Assembly (NCBI GenBank): GCA_018000455.1
Contig: JAGNJW010000008.1
Coordinates: forward strand, 107,360 to 171,359
Length of the DNA stretch: 64,000 nt
Reading direction: 5' to 3'
From: Acidobacteriota bacterium
Lineage (GTDB): Bacteria; Acidobacteriota; Vicinamibacteria; Vicinamibacterales; UBA2999
In this document: positions 34,666 to 43,829 of the stretch, piece after piece
Layout: each line of letters begins with the position of its first letter
Position numbering within the stretch: position 1 is the stretch's first letter
Position numbers and translations under genes: made by a program
Notes under the pieces: model-generated
What the model saw: the letters and a program-made list of their open reading frames with translations, nothing else
What the model was told of the DNA's origin: nothing
Databases searched by the model: none

Positions 34666-35211
34666 ATGCTTCGCCACGCGCTCGTCGCGCTTCTGATGGT
34701 CGGCCTCGCGGTCCCCGCGTTCGCGCAGGGGAAGGCGCTCGCCGAGGCCTTGGCGCGCATGCATGCGGGCGTCGTGCGTAACGTCGTCGAGGCGGCCGAG
34801 AAGATGCCCGAGGCCGACTTCGCCTTCCAGCCGGCGAAGGACGTGCGCACGTTCGGCGGTTTCGTGGGCCATGTCGCCAACGCCGAGTTCAACTACTGCT
34901 CGCGCGCCAAGGGCGAGGGCAATCCCAACAAGGAAGATTTCGAAAAGGCGACGGGCAAAGCGGTCCTCGTCGCCGGCATCAAGGCAGCGGCGGCCTATTG
35001 CGACGGTGTCTACAAGGGGATGGCCGACGGCGCGCTCGGCGAGATGGTCGCCATGGGCCAGAGTCAGCAGCCGCGCGGTCAGATTCTCGTGCAGAACATC
35101 AGCCACACCAACGAGCACTACGGAAATCTGGTGACCTACATGCGGCTGAAGGGTCTCGTGCCGCCGTCCACCGAGCGTGCCACCACCCCGACCCGGCCCG
35201 GCGGGCGCTGA
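34666..35211 (+). CDS. Secreted DinB-family protein
   Basis: A 181-residue exported four-helix DinB/YfiT-like protein. The signal peptide is ALVALLMVGLAVPAFA (cleavage near residue 21). The three-histidine metal site typical of the fold is suggested by GHVANAEF and SHTNEHYGNL. DinB-like proteins include thiol-dependent metalloenzymes of the YfiT/BSH group, but most are uncharacterised. The start ATG has a strong AAGGAGAG upstream. The M23 peptidase gene starts 16 bp after its stop, so they may be co-transcribed. Confidence 0.83.
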   Translation: MLRHALVALLMVGLAVPAFAQGKALAEALARMHAGVVRNVVEAAEKMPEADFAFQPAKDVRTFGGFVGHVANAEFNYCSRAKGEGNPNKEDFEKATGKAVLVAGIKAAAAYCDGVYKGMADGALGEMVAMGQSQQPRGQILVQNISHTNEHYGNLVTYMRLKGLVPPSTERATTPTRPGGR

Positions 35212-35227
35212 CGCGGCTCACAGCACG

Positions 35228-36511
35228 ATGACGTCTCGCACCCAGATCCTCGTCGGACTCACAAGCCTGGCCCTAAGCGCCGGCCTCGCCGTCGTGCGCG
35301 ACCGGCTGCCCGAACACACCGGCAACGTCATCACCGACGCGCCGCGGCGCATCGCCGACATCCTGCTGCCGCGCGACTCCGACATCATCTCGTCGGTGGT
35401 GCCGAATGGCACGACGGTGGCGGGCATGCTAGGCAAGCATCTGTTGCCAGAATCCGAGCTCTTGGCGCTGGTCGAGGCGGTGACGTCGAGCTTCGACGCC
35501 CGCAAGCTGCGGGCCGGCAACATCTACACTATCGACCGCCTGTTCGACGGGCGCATCCGCTCGTTCGAGTACGAGATCGATCCCACGCGGGCGCTGCGCG
35601 CCTCGCGCCGCGACGGCGATATCGCGCTCTTCGAAGCCGAGGTCGTCGAACTGCCCCGCACGATCACCACGGTGGTCGTCGAAGGCAGCATCGACCGCGA
35701 CGCGCCGTCGATCAGCGAGTCGCTCGAACGCGCCGGCGAACGCCTCGAACTGGCGCTGGCGATGGCCGACATCTTCAGCGGTGAGATCGACTTCAACAGC
35801 GGCATGCAGCCCGGAGATGCCTACCGGCTGGTGGTCGAGAAGTCGGTGCGCGACGACGGAACGTTCGTGGGCTACGGCCCGGTGCAGGCGGCGGAGTTCG
35901 TCAACGACGGCCGCCCGCTGGTCGCCATGCGCTTCACACTGCCCGACGGCAAGACCGGCTACTTCGACACCGAAGGCCGCTCGCTCAAGCGCTTCTTCCT
36001 CAAGTCGCCGCTCAAGTTCGAGCCGCGTATCACCTCGCGCTTCTCGCGCTCGCGCATGCACCCGGTGCTCAAGTACGCCCGCGCACACAACGGCGTCGAC
36101 TACGCGGCGCCGTTCGGCGCACCCGTCGTCAGCGTGTCGAGCGGCGTCGTGACGCTGGCCGGGTGGACGAGCGGCGGCGGCCGCACGGTGCGCATCAAGC
36201 ACACCAGCGGCTACGAGAGCGAGTACCTCCACATGTCGGCCATTGCCCCGGGCATCAGCCCCGGCGCGCGCGTCGGTCAGGGCGACGTCGTCGGCAACGT
36301 CGGCAAGACGGGTCTCGCCACCGGCGTGCACCTGCACTATGGCCTGCGCAGGAACGGCCGCTACGTGAACCCGATCACGGAGCATCAGAACCTGCCGCCG
36401 GGCGAACCGGTGCCGACCTTGCTCAAAGCGGCCTTCGAGGCCGAGCGCGACAAGCTGTTCGCGTCGATGCGCCAGCCGGCGCCGACGCGTCTCGCCGACG
36501 ACCAACAGTAG
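35228..36511 (+). CDS. M23 (LytM-type) peptidase, predicted cell-wall hydrolase
   Basis: A 427-residue protein with one N-terminal membrane segment or signal (ILVGLTSLALSAGLAV), a LysM-like/opacity-associated-type middle region (GMLGKHLLPESELLALVEAV, KLRAGNIYTIDR), and a C-terminal M23 domain. Zinc ligands are His287 and Asp291 in HNGVDYAAP and His370 in GVHLHYG, with His368 also conserved. Such enzymes cut peptide bridges in peptidoglycan. ATG 35228 is chosen over an upstream start because the membrane segment follows directly. It lies 16 bp after the DinB gene and 23 bp before a PEP-mutase-family gene. Confidence 0.9.
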   Translation: MTSRTQILVGLTSLALSAGLAVVRDRLPEHTGNVITDAPRRIADILLPRDSDIISSVVPNGTTVAGMLGKHLLPESELLALVEAVTSSFDARKLRAGNIYTIDRLFDGRIRSFEYEIDPTRALRASRRDGDIALFEAEVVELPRTITTVVVEGSIDRDAPSISESLERAGERLELALAMADIFSGEIDFNSGMQPGDAYRLVVEKSVRDDGTFVGYGPVQAAEFVNDGRPLVAMRFTLPDGKTGYFDTEGRSLKRFFLKSPLKFEPRITSRFSRSRMHPVLKYARAHNGVDYAAPFGAPVVSVSSGVVTLAGWTSGGGRTVRIKHTSGYESEYLHMSAIAPGISPGARVGQGDVVGNVGKTGLATGVHLHYGLRRNGRYVNPITEHQNLPPGEPVPTLLKAAFEAERDKLFASMRQPAPTRLADDQQ

Positions 36512-36534
36512 CCCGGCTGCCCGGAGGTCCGGCG

Positions 36535-37380
36535 ATGCCCGTTCCGACCGACGCCCGGATTCGCGCCTTCCACGCCCTGCACGCATCGGGCTGCTTCGTG
36601 ATGCCCAATCCCTGGGATCTTGGCAGCGCCCGTGTGCTGGCCGCCCTTGGCTTCCCGGCGCTCGCCACGACCAGCGCCGGCGCCGCCTGGTCGCTCGGCC
36701 GGCGCGACAACGGCATGCCGCTGTCCGCCGTGCTCGAGCATCTCTCGACGATAGCGGCGGCGGTGGACGTGCCCGTGAACGCCGATTTCGAGGGCGGTTT
36801 TGCCGTCGATCCAGACGGCGTGGCTGCCAACGTCGGCCGCGCCGCCGTCACCGGCATCGCCGGTCTCTCGATCGAGGATTCCACCGGCGACCCGGCGTCG
36901 CCGCTGTTCGACCGTGACCTGGCCGTCGAGCGCGTCAGGGCCGCCCGCCGCGCCATCGACGTGAGCGGCACCGGCGTCGTGCTCACGGCGCGCACCGAAG
37001 GCTTCATCGTCGGCCGGCCCGATCTGGCCGAGACGGTGGCCCGGCTGGCCGCCTTCGCTGATGCCGGCGCCGACTGCCTCTACGCGCCCGGCCTGCGCAC
37101 CGACTTCGAGATCGTCGCCGTGGTGGCCGCCGTGGCGCCGCGGCCGGTGAACCTGCTCGTCGGCGGCGACTTCATCACCGTGGCGGGAGCGGCCGCCCAC
37201 GGCGTGCGGCGGATCAGCGTCGGGGGTGCGCTGGCGCGTGCCGCCTGGGCCGGCGCGCTGGCGGCGGCACGCGAGATTGCCGAGCACGGTACCTTCACCG
37301 CGCTCTCGGCGGCGACGCCCTTCTCGGAGCTGAACGGGTTCTTTCCGCCGCGCCCGCCCGCATCAACGGATCACGGATGA
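36535..37380 (+). CDS. Isocitrate lyase/PEP mutase family enzyme
   Basis: A 281-residue TIM-barrel enzyme of the phosphoenolpyruvate mutase/isocitrate lyase superfamily, in the short 2-methylisocitrate-lyase-like or oxaloacetate-hydrolase-like class. Family motifs are FVMPNPWDLGSAR, VNADFEGGF (Mg-binding acidic residues) and LTARTEGF. The catalytic KKCGH loop of true isocitrate lyases is absent, so a C-C or C-P bond reaction other than isocitrate cleavage is likely. ATG 36535 follows CGGAGG. The upstream M23 gene and downstream small gene give no pathway clue. Confidence 0.85.
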   Translation: MPVPTDARIRAFHALHASGCFVMPNPWDLGSARVLAALGFPALATTSAGAAWSLGRRDNGMPLSAVLEHLSTIAAAVDVPVNADFEGGFAVDPDGVAANVGRAAVTGIAGLSIEDSTGDPASPLFDRDLAVERVRAARRAIDVSGTGVVLTARTEGFIVGRPDLAETVARLAAFADAGADCLYAPGLRTDFEIVAVVAAVAPRPVNLLVGGDFITVAGAAAHGVRRISVGGALARAAWAGALAAAREIAEHGTFTALSAATPFSELNGFFPPRPPASTDHG

Positions 37381-37460
37381 CCCGCTGGCCGCGCGTTGGC
37401 GCCACGACCGGGGGCCCGACGGCCGCGTCGCCCGCGTGTTCCAGAACCGGAGCCTTGATC

Positions 37461-37652
37461 ATGTTCGCGGACGACTTCCTGACGGCCTGTGACCTGACGC
37501 CGCTGGCCTACGCGCAGCTCGGCACGCTGCCGCAGATGCACCGCGACCCTGTCGAGTTCGATTCGGCTGTGCAGGCGCTCCTGGCTGCGGCTCGTCGGGC
37601 CGTGCCGGCCATAGCCAACGTGCCGGATTTCTACCTGACCCAAGACGCATGA
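37461..37652 (+). CDS. Small hypothetical protein
   Basis: A possible 63-residue protein beginning MFADDFLTACDLTPLAYAQL. A longer version starting at an ATG overlapping the previous stop (37377, ATGA) would add 28 low-complexity residues; I prefer 37461. No family is recognised. It is supported only by its open frame, position and amino-acid composition closer to a real protein than to an antisense shadow. Confidence 0.4.
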   Translation: MFADDFLTACDLTPLAYAQLGTLPQMHRDPVEFDSAVQALLAAARRAVPAIANVPDFYLTQDA

Positions 37653-37673
37653 GGGCCGACGCCGTGCGCCCGC

Positions 37674-38573
37674 CTACGGTGACAGGTCGGGGCGGTACTC
37701 GCCGATGAACTCCATCACCGAGGCGGCCTCGGCCATGTCTTTGGCCCGGAAGCGTATGGAGTGCGCGCTGGAGCGTTCGAACATCGGCAGGTAGGCGAGC
37801 ACCTCCGCCGGCAGGTAGTGCTTGAAGGTCACGTCCACGACGATTGGGCCCTGTGGCTTGTAGGGCGAAAGCGTTGCGCGCCGCGCCAGGCCAGCCTTCA
37901 CTGCCGGGCCGATCATCGCCTGCACCGCTTGGGGAGTGAGCGTGAGAGCGGAGTGAAATCCGAGTGTCTTTTTCGTCTCCACACCCTCGATGTTGCCGAC
38001 AATCTTCCGGATCTCGGCGACGGCGGCGTCGTCGCCTGATGCCATCACGACCGGCACGTTGAAGTGACCGGCGATGGCGGCGTTCCACGCGCCCTCTGAC
38101 ATCTCGACGCCGTTCAGCGTGACCTTGGTGAGGGTCGCGCTCGAGAACGTGTGCGCCCGGACACCCGAGGGGTTGGTGGTCGAGGCGTGATAGCCGATGA
38201 AGACAGCGGCGTCGAACGTCTGGTCGATGCCGGCCATCATCTGGAGCTTGCGCGGCCACGAGCGGACGATCTTCACGTCGGCCGGGAACTGCTCGACAAG
38301 CAGGTTCTCGCCGTTGCCATGAGCATCGGCGACGACGATCTCGGTGGCGCCGGCCTCTTTCGCGGCCGTCACGGCCGCCAGCGCCTCCTTCGTCATGAAT
38401 TCGCGGAAGCGCCCGTACTCGAAGCCCTGGGGGCCGATCTGGTCGCCGGTGACGACCCCGGCGATGCCTTCCATGTCGACCGAGATGTGAACCTTGAGGC
38501 CGCGCGGCTGTGTGTGCGCCGGCAGCGTGGTGAGACCGACGAGCGCGACGAGGACGAAGAGCAGACGGCGCAT
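37674..38573 (-). CDS. M55-family D-aminopeptidase (DppA-like), exported
   Basis: A 299-residue protein with a signal peptide (LLFVLVALVGLTTLPAHT) followed by an M55 peptidase domain. Visible metal-site motifs are SVDMEGIAGVV, VADAHGNGENLL and FIGYHAS; these carry the Asp, Glu and His residues that bind zinc in the Bacillus DppA D-aminopeptidase. Bacillus DppA is cytosolic and helps use D-Ala-D-Ala peptides; the signal here suggests a periplasmic role in cell-wall peptide recycling. ATG 38573 follows GGGAGG. Divergent from the phosphatase gene 87 bp away. Confidence 0.9.
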   Translation of the reverse strand: MRRLLFVLVALVGLTTLPAHTQPRGLKVHISVDMEGIAGVVTGDQIGPQGFEYGRFREFMTKEALAAVTAAKEAGATEIVVADAHGNGENLLVEQFPADVKIVRSWPRKLQMMAGIDQTFDAAVFIGYHASTTNPSGVRAHTFSSATLTKVTLNGVEMSEGAWNAAIAGHFNVPVVMASGDDAAVAEIRKIVGNIEGVETKKTLGFHSALTLTPQAVQAMIGPAVKAGLARRATLSPYKPQGPIVVDVTFKHYLPAEVLAYLPMFERSSAHSIRFRAKDMAEAASVMEFIGEYRPDLSP

Positions 38574-38660
38574 GGGACACGACCTCCCGAAACGGGCCAC
38601 GACCAGTCGTGGCGGGACGGCCGTCACGATATCACCGGGCCGCGATAGCATGACGGCGGC

Positions 38661-39410
38661 ATGGCCACGACCGCGATCGGCGACATCCACGGTCAGCTCA
38701 AGCCGCTCGGCGACCTGCTCGAGCGCGTCCGGCCCAACGTCAGCGCCGGCGACACGGTAGTGTTCCTCGGCGACTACATCGACCGCGGCCCCGACTCAAA
38801 GGCCTGCGTGGACGCCGTGCTCGAGTTCATCGCCACCGTCCCCGCCGCCGTCGTGTGTCTGCGCGGCAACCACGAGGACTGGATGCTGCGCGCGATGGCC
38901 GACTACACGCACCACTCGTGGCTGCTCGGGATGGACGGTCTGACCACCATCCGCAGCTACTCCGCGGCGGCGGCGGTGGCAATTCACGCGGCAGCGAAAG
39001 AGGCGCGAGGTGGCGCCTACGAACCCGGGTGCCGGCTGCCGTACGAGCTGTTCTTCGACACTCTGCCGGCGGCACACCGCCGCTTCTTCGAGTCGTTGCG
39101 CCTGGTACACGAGACCCCCGAATGCATCTGCGCCCATGGCGGCGTGGACCCGGCCGTGGAGGGGTTGAGCGGCCAAGATCGCGCGTTCGTGTGGGGCGTG
39201 AGCCGGTTTCCTGAGGCGTATGCCGGATCGCGTCCGGTCGTCTACGGGCATCACAACAACGCTGACATCGACGACGACGACTGGCCGCACCCGCGCGTCG
39301 AGGGTGCCACCTACGGACTCGATACGATCGCGCATGGGGTGTTGACCGCTATACGATTGCCCGGCCCTCACGTGCTGCAGAGCGCCCGCTACCAGCGGCG
39401 CAGGGGTTGA
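38661..39410 (+). CDS. Metallophosphoesterase, serine/threonine protein phosphatase type
   Basis: A 249-residue calcineurin-like phosphoesterase. The three family signatures are GDIHGQ at residues 7-12, GDYIDRG in the forties and GNHEDW near residue 70, with further histidines in ICAHGG and YGHHN. The layout matches bacterial PPP-family protein phosphatases (PrpA/PrpB-like) and also the related ApaH group; I cannot separate dephosphorylation of proteins from that of dinucleotides. Cytosolic. It stands alone, with divergent and convergent neighbours. Confidence 0.88.
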   Translation: MATTAIGDIHGQLKPLGDLLERVRPNVSAGDTVVFLGDYIDRGPDSKACVDAVLEFIATVPAAVVCLRGNHEDWMLRAMADYTHHSWLLGMDGLTTIRSYSAAAAVAIHAAAKEARGGAYEPGCRLPYELFFDTLPAAHRRFFESLRLVHETPECICAHGGVDPAVEGLSGQDRAFVWGVSRFPEAYAGSRPVVYGHHNNADIDDDDWPHPRVEGATYGLDTIAHGVLTAIRLPGPHVLQSARYQRRRG

Positions 39411-39477
39411 GGCGGGCTCCACCCGCCGCCCGACCTGCCATAGGAGACGAAAACGGCCACGCGCAGCCGCGAGCGTG

Positions 39478-39714
39478 TCAGGCCTTGCGGCTCTGGAGGA
39501 TCGCGCGAATCAGTTCTTCGGGCACGTCGTCGGGCACCCGGGTCGACTCCGCACAGGCGGTCTTGCCGGCCATCACCGTCATCTTGTACTGCGCCAGATA
39601 CCGTTGGCAGGGTGGGCACCGCGACATGTGGAGCTCGAACGACGTCTGTTCATCGGGCGGCAGTTCGCCGTCGAGATACCGCAGGATGTACTCGAAGCAC
39701 TCTCGGCAGTTCAT
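39478..39714 (-). CDS. Anti-sigma factor with zinc-finger (zf-HC2) domain
   Basis: A 78-residue soluble protein: CRECFEYILRYLDGELP and ELHMSRCPPCQRYL form the His-Cys-Cys zinc-binding motif of the anti-sigma (ASD) domain. It has no membrane span, so it is a cytosolic anti-sigma factor rather than a membrane-bound one. Its ATG at 39714 overlaps the stop of the sigma factor gene (ATGA), the usual arrangement for a cognate pair. Such zinc motifs often respond to oxidation or metals; the actual signal is unknown. Confidence 0.88.
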   Translation of the reverse strand: MNCRECFEYILRYLDGELPPDEQTSFELHMSRCPPCQRYLAQYKMTVMAGKTACAESTRVPDDVPEELIRAILQSRKA

Positions 39715-40349
39715 CCCGCCACCCCTTGTGAGTCGTGCGCGGCACGGCCGAATCGCTCGTCGAGCAAGGCGCGCAGGGCCTGTCGGGCGCGATGGAGGCG
39801 AATCTTCACGGCGTTTTCGCTGGTGCTCAACATGGACGCCACGTCGGACGTGCTCAGCTCTTCGATGTCGCGCAGCAGCAGAACGGTACGGTAGGTGTCG
39901 GGCAGCTTGTCGATCTGTGCACGAACGAACGTCCGCGTCTCGGCGCGTTCCAGCGCTACATCGGCTCCGTCGGCCCATTCCGCCCCCGCCTGCATCTGGT
40001 GGCCGTCGTCCTTGAAGACGGGGAGCAGCGCGTCGATCGACTCTTCGGGCTTGCGTTTGCGCGAACGAAGGCGCATCAGCGCCGTGTTGACCACGATGCG
40101 GTGCAGCCACGTCGAGAGTTTCGCCTGACCTTCGAAGCGGCCCAGGGCCCGGAAGGCCGAGGTATAGGCCTCCTGTAGCACGTCGCGGGCGTCTTCCTCG
40201 GAGCCGACGATGCGGCGGGCCACGGCCAGCAGCCGCGCACTGGTCGTCCGTACGAGCGTTTCGTAAGCGTCGGCGTCGCCGGCACGCAGGCCCGTCAGCA
40301 GGGCCTGTTCGTCGTCGTCGAGCGCAAGATGTTCCGGAGCGTCTGCCAT
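39711..40349 (-). CDS. ECF RNA polymerase sigma factor
   Basis: A 212-residue sigma-70 family factor of the extracytoplasmic-function type. Region 2 spans about residues 25-95 (DEEQ-like start, DARDVLQEAYTSAFRALGRF with helix for -10 recognition), and region 4 about 140-195 (LPDTYRTVLLLRDIEELS and the helix-turn-helix SENAVKIRLHRARQALR). It is coupled to the downstream zf-HC2 anti-sigma gene. A -10-like TACACT lies 11 bases before the ATG with a weak TTTGGT upstream, too poor for a firm promoter. The 267-bp gap to the debranching enzyme gene (40350-40616) holds nothing else. Confidence 0.92.
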   Translation of the reverse strand: MADAPEHLALDDDEQALLTGLRAGDADAYETLVRTTSARLLAVARRIVGSEEDARDVLQEAYTSAFRALGRFEGQAKLSTWLHRIVVNTALMRLRSRKRKPEESIDALLPVFKDDGHQMQAGAEWADGADVALERAETRTFVRAQIDKLPDTYRTVLLLRDIEELSTSDVASMLSTSENAVKIRLHRARQALRALLDERFGRAAHDSQGVAG

Positions 40350-40616
40350 CAGGGACGCCGAGTGTACTACGCGCGTGTGACGACCAAACTCAGCCTCAGG
40401 GAGCCCGTTCCCACGGCGCCAACGCGATACCGCGCCGTCGGTAGGCAGCACGACGAACTCTTGCTTCAGGCGGTGCAGCAGACAATTGGGAACCGAATCG
40501 GTCGCAGTGAGCCTCCGTTTCGTGGAGCTTTGGATGCGGGTCTTCGAGCGGCGTGTCCGGCACCCGGCCGCGACACCGGGCCCGGCCAGGCGCATCGAAC
40601 GTGCGCAGGAGACGAG

Positions 40617-42596
40617 ATGGACCACCGACTGCACAGCGAGGGGGAGTGGCTCGAAACGGATGGACTCGGCGGTTTCGCCAGCGGCTCCGTGCGCGGCACC
40701 CGCACCCGGCGCTACCACGGGCTGCTCCTGGCTGCCACGACGCCGCCAACCGGCCGCATGATGCTGGTGAACGGTCTCGAGATCTGGGCCACGACACCCG
40801 CCGGCCGCGTGGCGCTCTCGACCCATCACTACGCGCCCGGCGTCGACCACCCCGACGGTGCCAGCCGGCTGCTGTCGTTCACGACCGACCCGTGGCCGAC
40901 CTGGACATGGGACCTCGGTGACGGGCGCCGCCTGGTCGGCGAGATCCTGGTCACTCGCGGCCGTGCCCGCACCATCTGCCTCTGGACGCTGGTCGGGCCG
41001 GGCGCCGTGTCGCTGCAGATTCGTCCGTTGCTCTCGGGGCGCGACTACCATGCCTTGCAGCACGAGAATCCGGCGTTCCGCTTCGAGACGGTGGCACGCG
41101 GCGCCCACTTGGCGTGGCGTCCTTACGAGGGTGTGCCCGAGGTGCGCTGCCTGACGACGGGCACGTTCCATCCGGATCCGGCGTGGTTGCGTCAGTTCCT
41201 CTATACCGAAGAACGCGCCCGCGGTCTCGACGACCTCGAGGATCTCGCCAGCCCGGGCGTGATTCACGCCACGCTCGCCGATGGGCCGGCGATGTGCGTG
41301 TTCGAGACGGGGGCAGCCGCTGCAGCGCCGCCAGACGACACCGCCGGCGTGAGACGTGCGGTACGCGTTTGGATTGCGGCGGAGCGCCGCCGCCGGCGCA
41401 CGCTGGGCGACGGGCGGGCCAGGGCCGTCGATGCCTACATCGTCGAACGCGGCGCCGGACGCACCATCATTGCGGGCTACCCCTGGTTCACCGATTGGGG
41501 CCGAGACACGTTCATCGCGCTGCGCGGGCTGTGCTTGACGACCGGCCGCTTCGCCGACGCGCGCGACATCCTGTTGGCCTGGGCCGACACCGTCGACCGC
41601 GGCATGCTGCCCAATCGATTCCCCGATGGGGGCGGCACGCCGGAGTTCAATGCGGTCGATGCCTCGCTGTGGTTCGTCGTGGCCGCCGGCGAGCTGTTGG
41701 CTGAGGCCGGGCGCTCGCCGCGCCTCGTCACGCGGGCCCAGCGCTCCCGTCTTCAGGAGGCGACCGACGCCATTCTCGCCGGCTACGCCGCCGGCACCCG
41801 CTACGGCATTCGCATGGACACCGACGGCCTGCTCGCGGCCGGGGAGCCCGGGCAGCAGCTCACGTGGATGGACGCGCGGGTTGGTGCGCGCGAGATCACA
41901 CCGCGCATCGGCAAGCCCGTGGAGGTGCAGGCGCTCTGGCTGAACGCACTGGCGGTGGGCAGTGGGTTCGACTCGCGCTGGGCGCCGGTGTTCGAACGGG
42001 CGCACCCGGCGTTCGTCGGCGCCTTCTGGAGCGACGAGTGGCAGATACTCCACGACGTCGTGGACGTGGACCACCGCCCGGGCGCGGTCGATTCAACCTG
42101 CCGCCCGAATCAGATCCTCGCGGTGGGCGGACTGCCACGGCCGCTGCTAGAAGGGCCGCGCGCGCGGGCAGTCGTGGACCGAGTGGAGAAGGCGCTCTGG
42201 ACGCCGCTCGGGCTGCGCTCGCTGGCGCCGGCAGAACCCGGCTACATGGGCCGCTACGAGGGGCCGCCCGACGTCCGCGACGGCGCCTACCACCAGGGCA
42301 CGGTGTGGCCGTGGTTGCTCGACGCCTTCGTGGACGCCTGGCTACGGCAGCGGGGCGGCGAGCCGGCGGCGCACGCCGAAGCCGAACGCCGGTTCGTGGC
42401 GCCGCTTCGTGCGCATGTTGGTCAGGCCGGTCTCGGGCACGTCTCGGAGATCGCCGATGGCGACGCGCCGCACACCCCGCGTGGGTGTCCGTTCCAGGCG
42501 TGGTCGCTCGGGGCGTTGCTCCAACTCGATGCGCGGGTCGGCGGGGCCGCCGACGGGACGTCGTCCCGCCAGGCCCGCTTGCTCGCCGGCGGTTAG
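40617..42596 (+). CDS. Glycogen debranching enzyme (amylo-alpha-1,6-glucosidase type, GH133)
   Basis: A 659-residue protein: an N-terminal beta-sandwich domain (EWLETDGLGGFASGSVRGTRTRRYHGLL is split across residues 8-35) and a C-terminal (alpha/alpha)6 catalytic domain with AGYPWFTDWGRDTFIALRGL and GAYHQGTVWPWLLDAF, the hallmarks of GDE-type debranching enzymes. It hydrolyses alpha-1,6 branch stubs in glycogen in the cytosol. ATG 40617 follows AGGAGA. Together with malQ at 10.2 kb it implies glycogen or maltodextrin turnover. It converges on the asparaginase gene with one base between the stops. Confidence 0.9.
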   Translation: MDHRLHSEGEWLETDGLGGFASGSVRGTRTRRYHGLLLAATTPPTGRMMLVNGLEIWATTPAGRVALSTHHYAPGVDHPDGASRLLSFTTDPWPTWTWDLGDGRRLVGEILVTRGRARTICLWTLVGPGAVSLQIRPLLSGRDYHALQHENPAFRFETVARGAHLAWRPYEGVPEVRCLTTGTFHPDPAWLRQFLYTEERARGLDDLEDLASPGVIHATLADGPAMCVFETGAAAAAPPDDTAGVRRAVRVWIAAERRRRRTLGDGRARAVDAYIVERGAGRTIIAGYPWFTDWGRDTFIALRGLCLTTGRFADARDILLAWADTVDRGMLPNRFPDGGGTPEFNAVDASLWFVVAAGELLAEAGRSPRLVTRAQRSRLQEATDAILAGYAAGTRYGIRMDTDGLLAAGEPGQQLTWMDARVGAREITPRIGKPVEVQALWLNALAVGSGFDSRWAPVFERAHPAFVGAFWSDEWQILHDVVDVDHRPGAVDSTCRPNQILAVGGLPRPLLEGPRARAVVDRVEKALWTPLGLRSLAPAEPGYMGRYEGPPDVRDGAYHQGTVWPWLLDAFVDAWLRQRGGEPAAHAEAERRFVAPLRAHVGQAGLGHVSEIADGDAPHTPRGCPFQAWSLGALLQLDARVGGAADGTSSRQARLLAGG

Positions 42597-42597
42597 A

Positions 42598-43782
42598 TTA
42601 GTCGTCCGGCCCGCCCGGCAACAGCGGTTCGAGTTCGAGCGTCTGCGGCCCGCTCTCGGTGCACACGGCGTAATTGGTCTCGCCGGCGCGGTACATCGCC
42701 ACGCCGGCGTACTCGCCGCGCTTGTTGAGGGCGAAGAAGCGGATGTTGAAGTTGGGCAAGCCGCGCGCGTTGAGCAGCCGCTTCTCCACGGTGTTGGCGC
42801 GGATGCGCCTCAGCGCTTCCATACCGGCGTCCTTGGGCGGCAGCCCGCGCCGCATCGATTCCACGATCAGGAACGACGACAGGTTGTAGAGATTCGCTTC
42901 GCCACGGCCGGTGGAGCCGGCGGCGCCCACTTCGTTGTCCACGTAGAGGCCGGCGCCGAGAATCGGCGAGTCGCCCGTGCGGCCCGGGATCTTCCACGCC
43001 AGACCGGAGGTGGTGGTCACGCCGCAGATGTCGCCATTGGGGCCGATGCCGTCGCAGTTGATCGTGCCCCAGAAGCTGCCCTCGCGGATGAGCCCGTCGC
43101 GCACCATCGACTTGCCGGCGTCGAGCCCCCGCTGCTGCCTCGCAAAGGCGTCAGGTCCCGGATCTTTTTCGTGCTTCGGGACGGCCTTGCGGCTCTCGCC
43201 TTTCGGATCGAGGTAGTGCTCGGGATCGGCGCGGCGCTTCCACTCGAGGAAGAGCCGGCGCGAGTTCTCGGTGTGGAGATCGTCCTCGACCGTGAAGCCC
43301 ATGTGACGGGCGAAGCGCTGTGCGCCTTCGCCGACGAGCAGATGGTGGTCGGTGTAGTCCATCACGGCGCGCGCGACGAGCGACGGCGTGCGCACGCCCT
43401 GAAGGCTGGCAACGGCGCCGGCCCGCTTCAGCGGGCCGTGCATGCACGAGGCGTCCAGTTCGATGACGCCGTCGGCGTTCGGCAGGGCGCCGAAGCCGAT
43501 GCCGGTCTCGAGCGGATCGAGCTCTGGAATGTTCACGCCGGCGATGAGCGCATCGAGCACATCCGTGCCCTCGGTGATGAGCCGGAAGGCGCGGGCGACG
43601 GCGTTCTCCTTGCCGCTGTTGGTGAACTCGTAGCCGGAGTAGTCGGCGATGACCACCGGTTTGACCGAGCGCTGCAGCAGCAACTCGGCCGAGCGGGCCG
43701 GCGCGGCAACGGCCGAGAGGGGTAGGGCGGCGGCGGCGAGAGAACCGGTGGTGGAGCGGACGAAGTTGCGACGAGTCAGCAT
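42598..43782 (-). CDS. N4-(beta-N-acetylglucosaminyl)-L-asparaginase-like Ntn hydrolase, Tat-exported
   Basis: A 394-residue precursor of the glycosylasparaginase family. The N-terminus is a twin-arginine signal (LTRRNFVRSTTGSLAAAAL). The predicted autocleavage site and nucleophile is Thr240 in FWGTINCD, and the substrate loop GRTGDSPILGAGLYVDN matches the human enzyme's GDSPIPGAGAYAD. These enzymes self-cleave into alpha and beta chains and release aspartate from GlcNAc-Asn of glycoproteins. The sequence around the nucleophile (GTI instead of DTI) differs slightly. ATG 43782 follows GGGAGG. A possible role is scavenging glycan-asparagine outside the cytosol. Confidence 0.88.
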   Translation of the reverse strand: MLTRRNFVRSTTGSLAAAALPLSAVAAPARSAELLLQRSVKPVVIADYSGYEFTNSGKENAVARAFRLITEGTDVLDALIAGVNIPELDPLETGIGFGALPNADGVIELDASCMHGPLKRAGAVASLQGVRTPSLVARAVMDYTDHHLLVGEGAQRFARHMGFTVEDDLHTENSRRLFLEWKRRADPEHYLDPKGESRKAVPKHEKDPGPDAFARQQRGLDAGKSMVRDGLIREGSFWGTINCDGIGPNGDICGVTTTSGLAWKIPGRTGDSPILGAGLYVDNEVGAAGSTGRGEANLYNLSSFLIVESMRRGLPPKDAGMEALRRIRANTVEKRLLNARGLPNFNIRFFALNKRGEYAGVAMYRAGETNYAVCTESGPQTLELEPLLPGGPDD

Positions 43783-43829
43783 CGGCAAAGCCTCCCGAAC
43801 GAGCGCCATGCTACCGCAGCGCCCGCCGG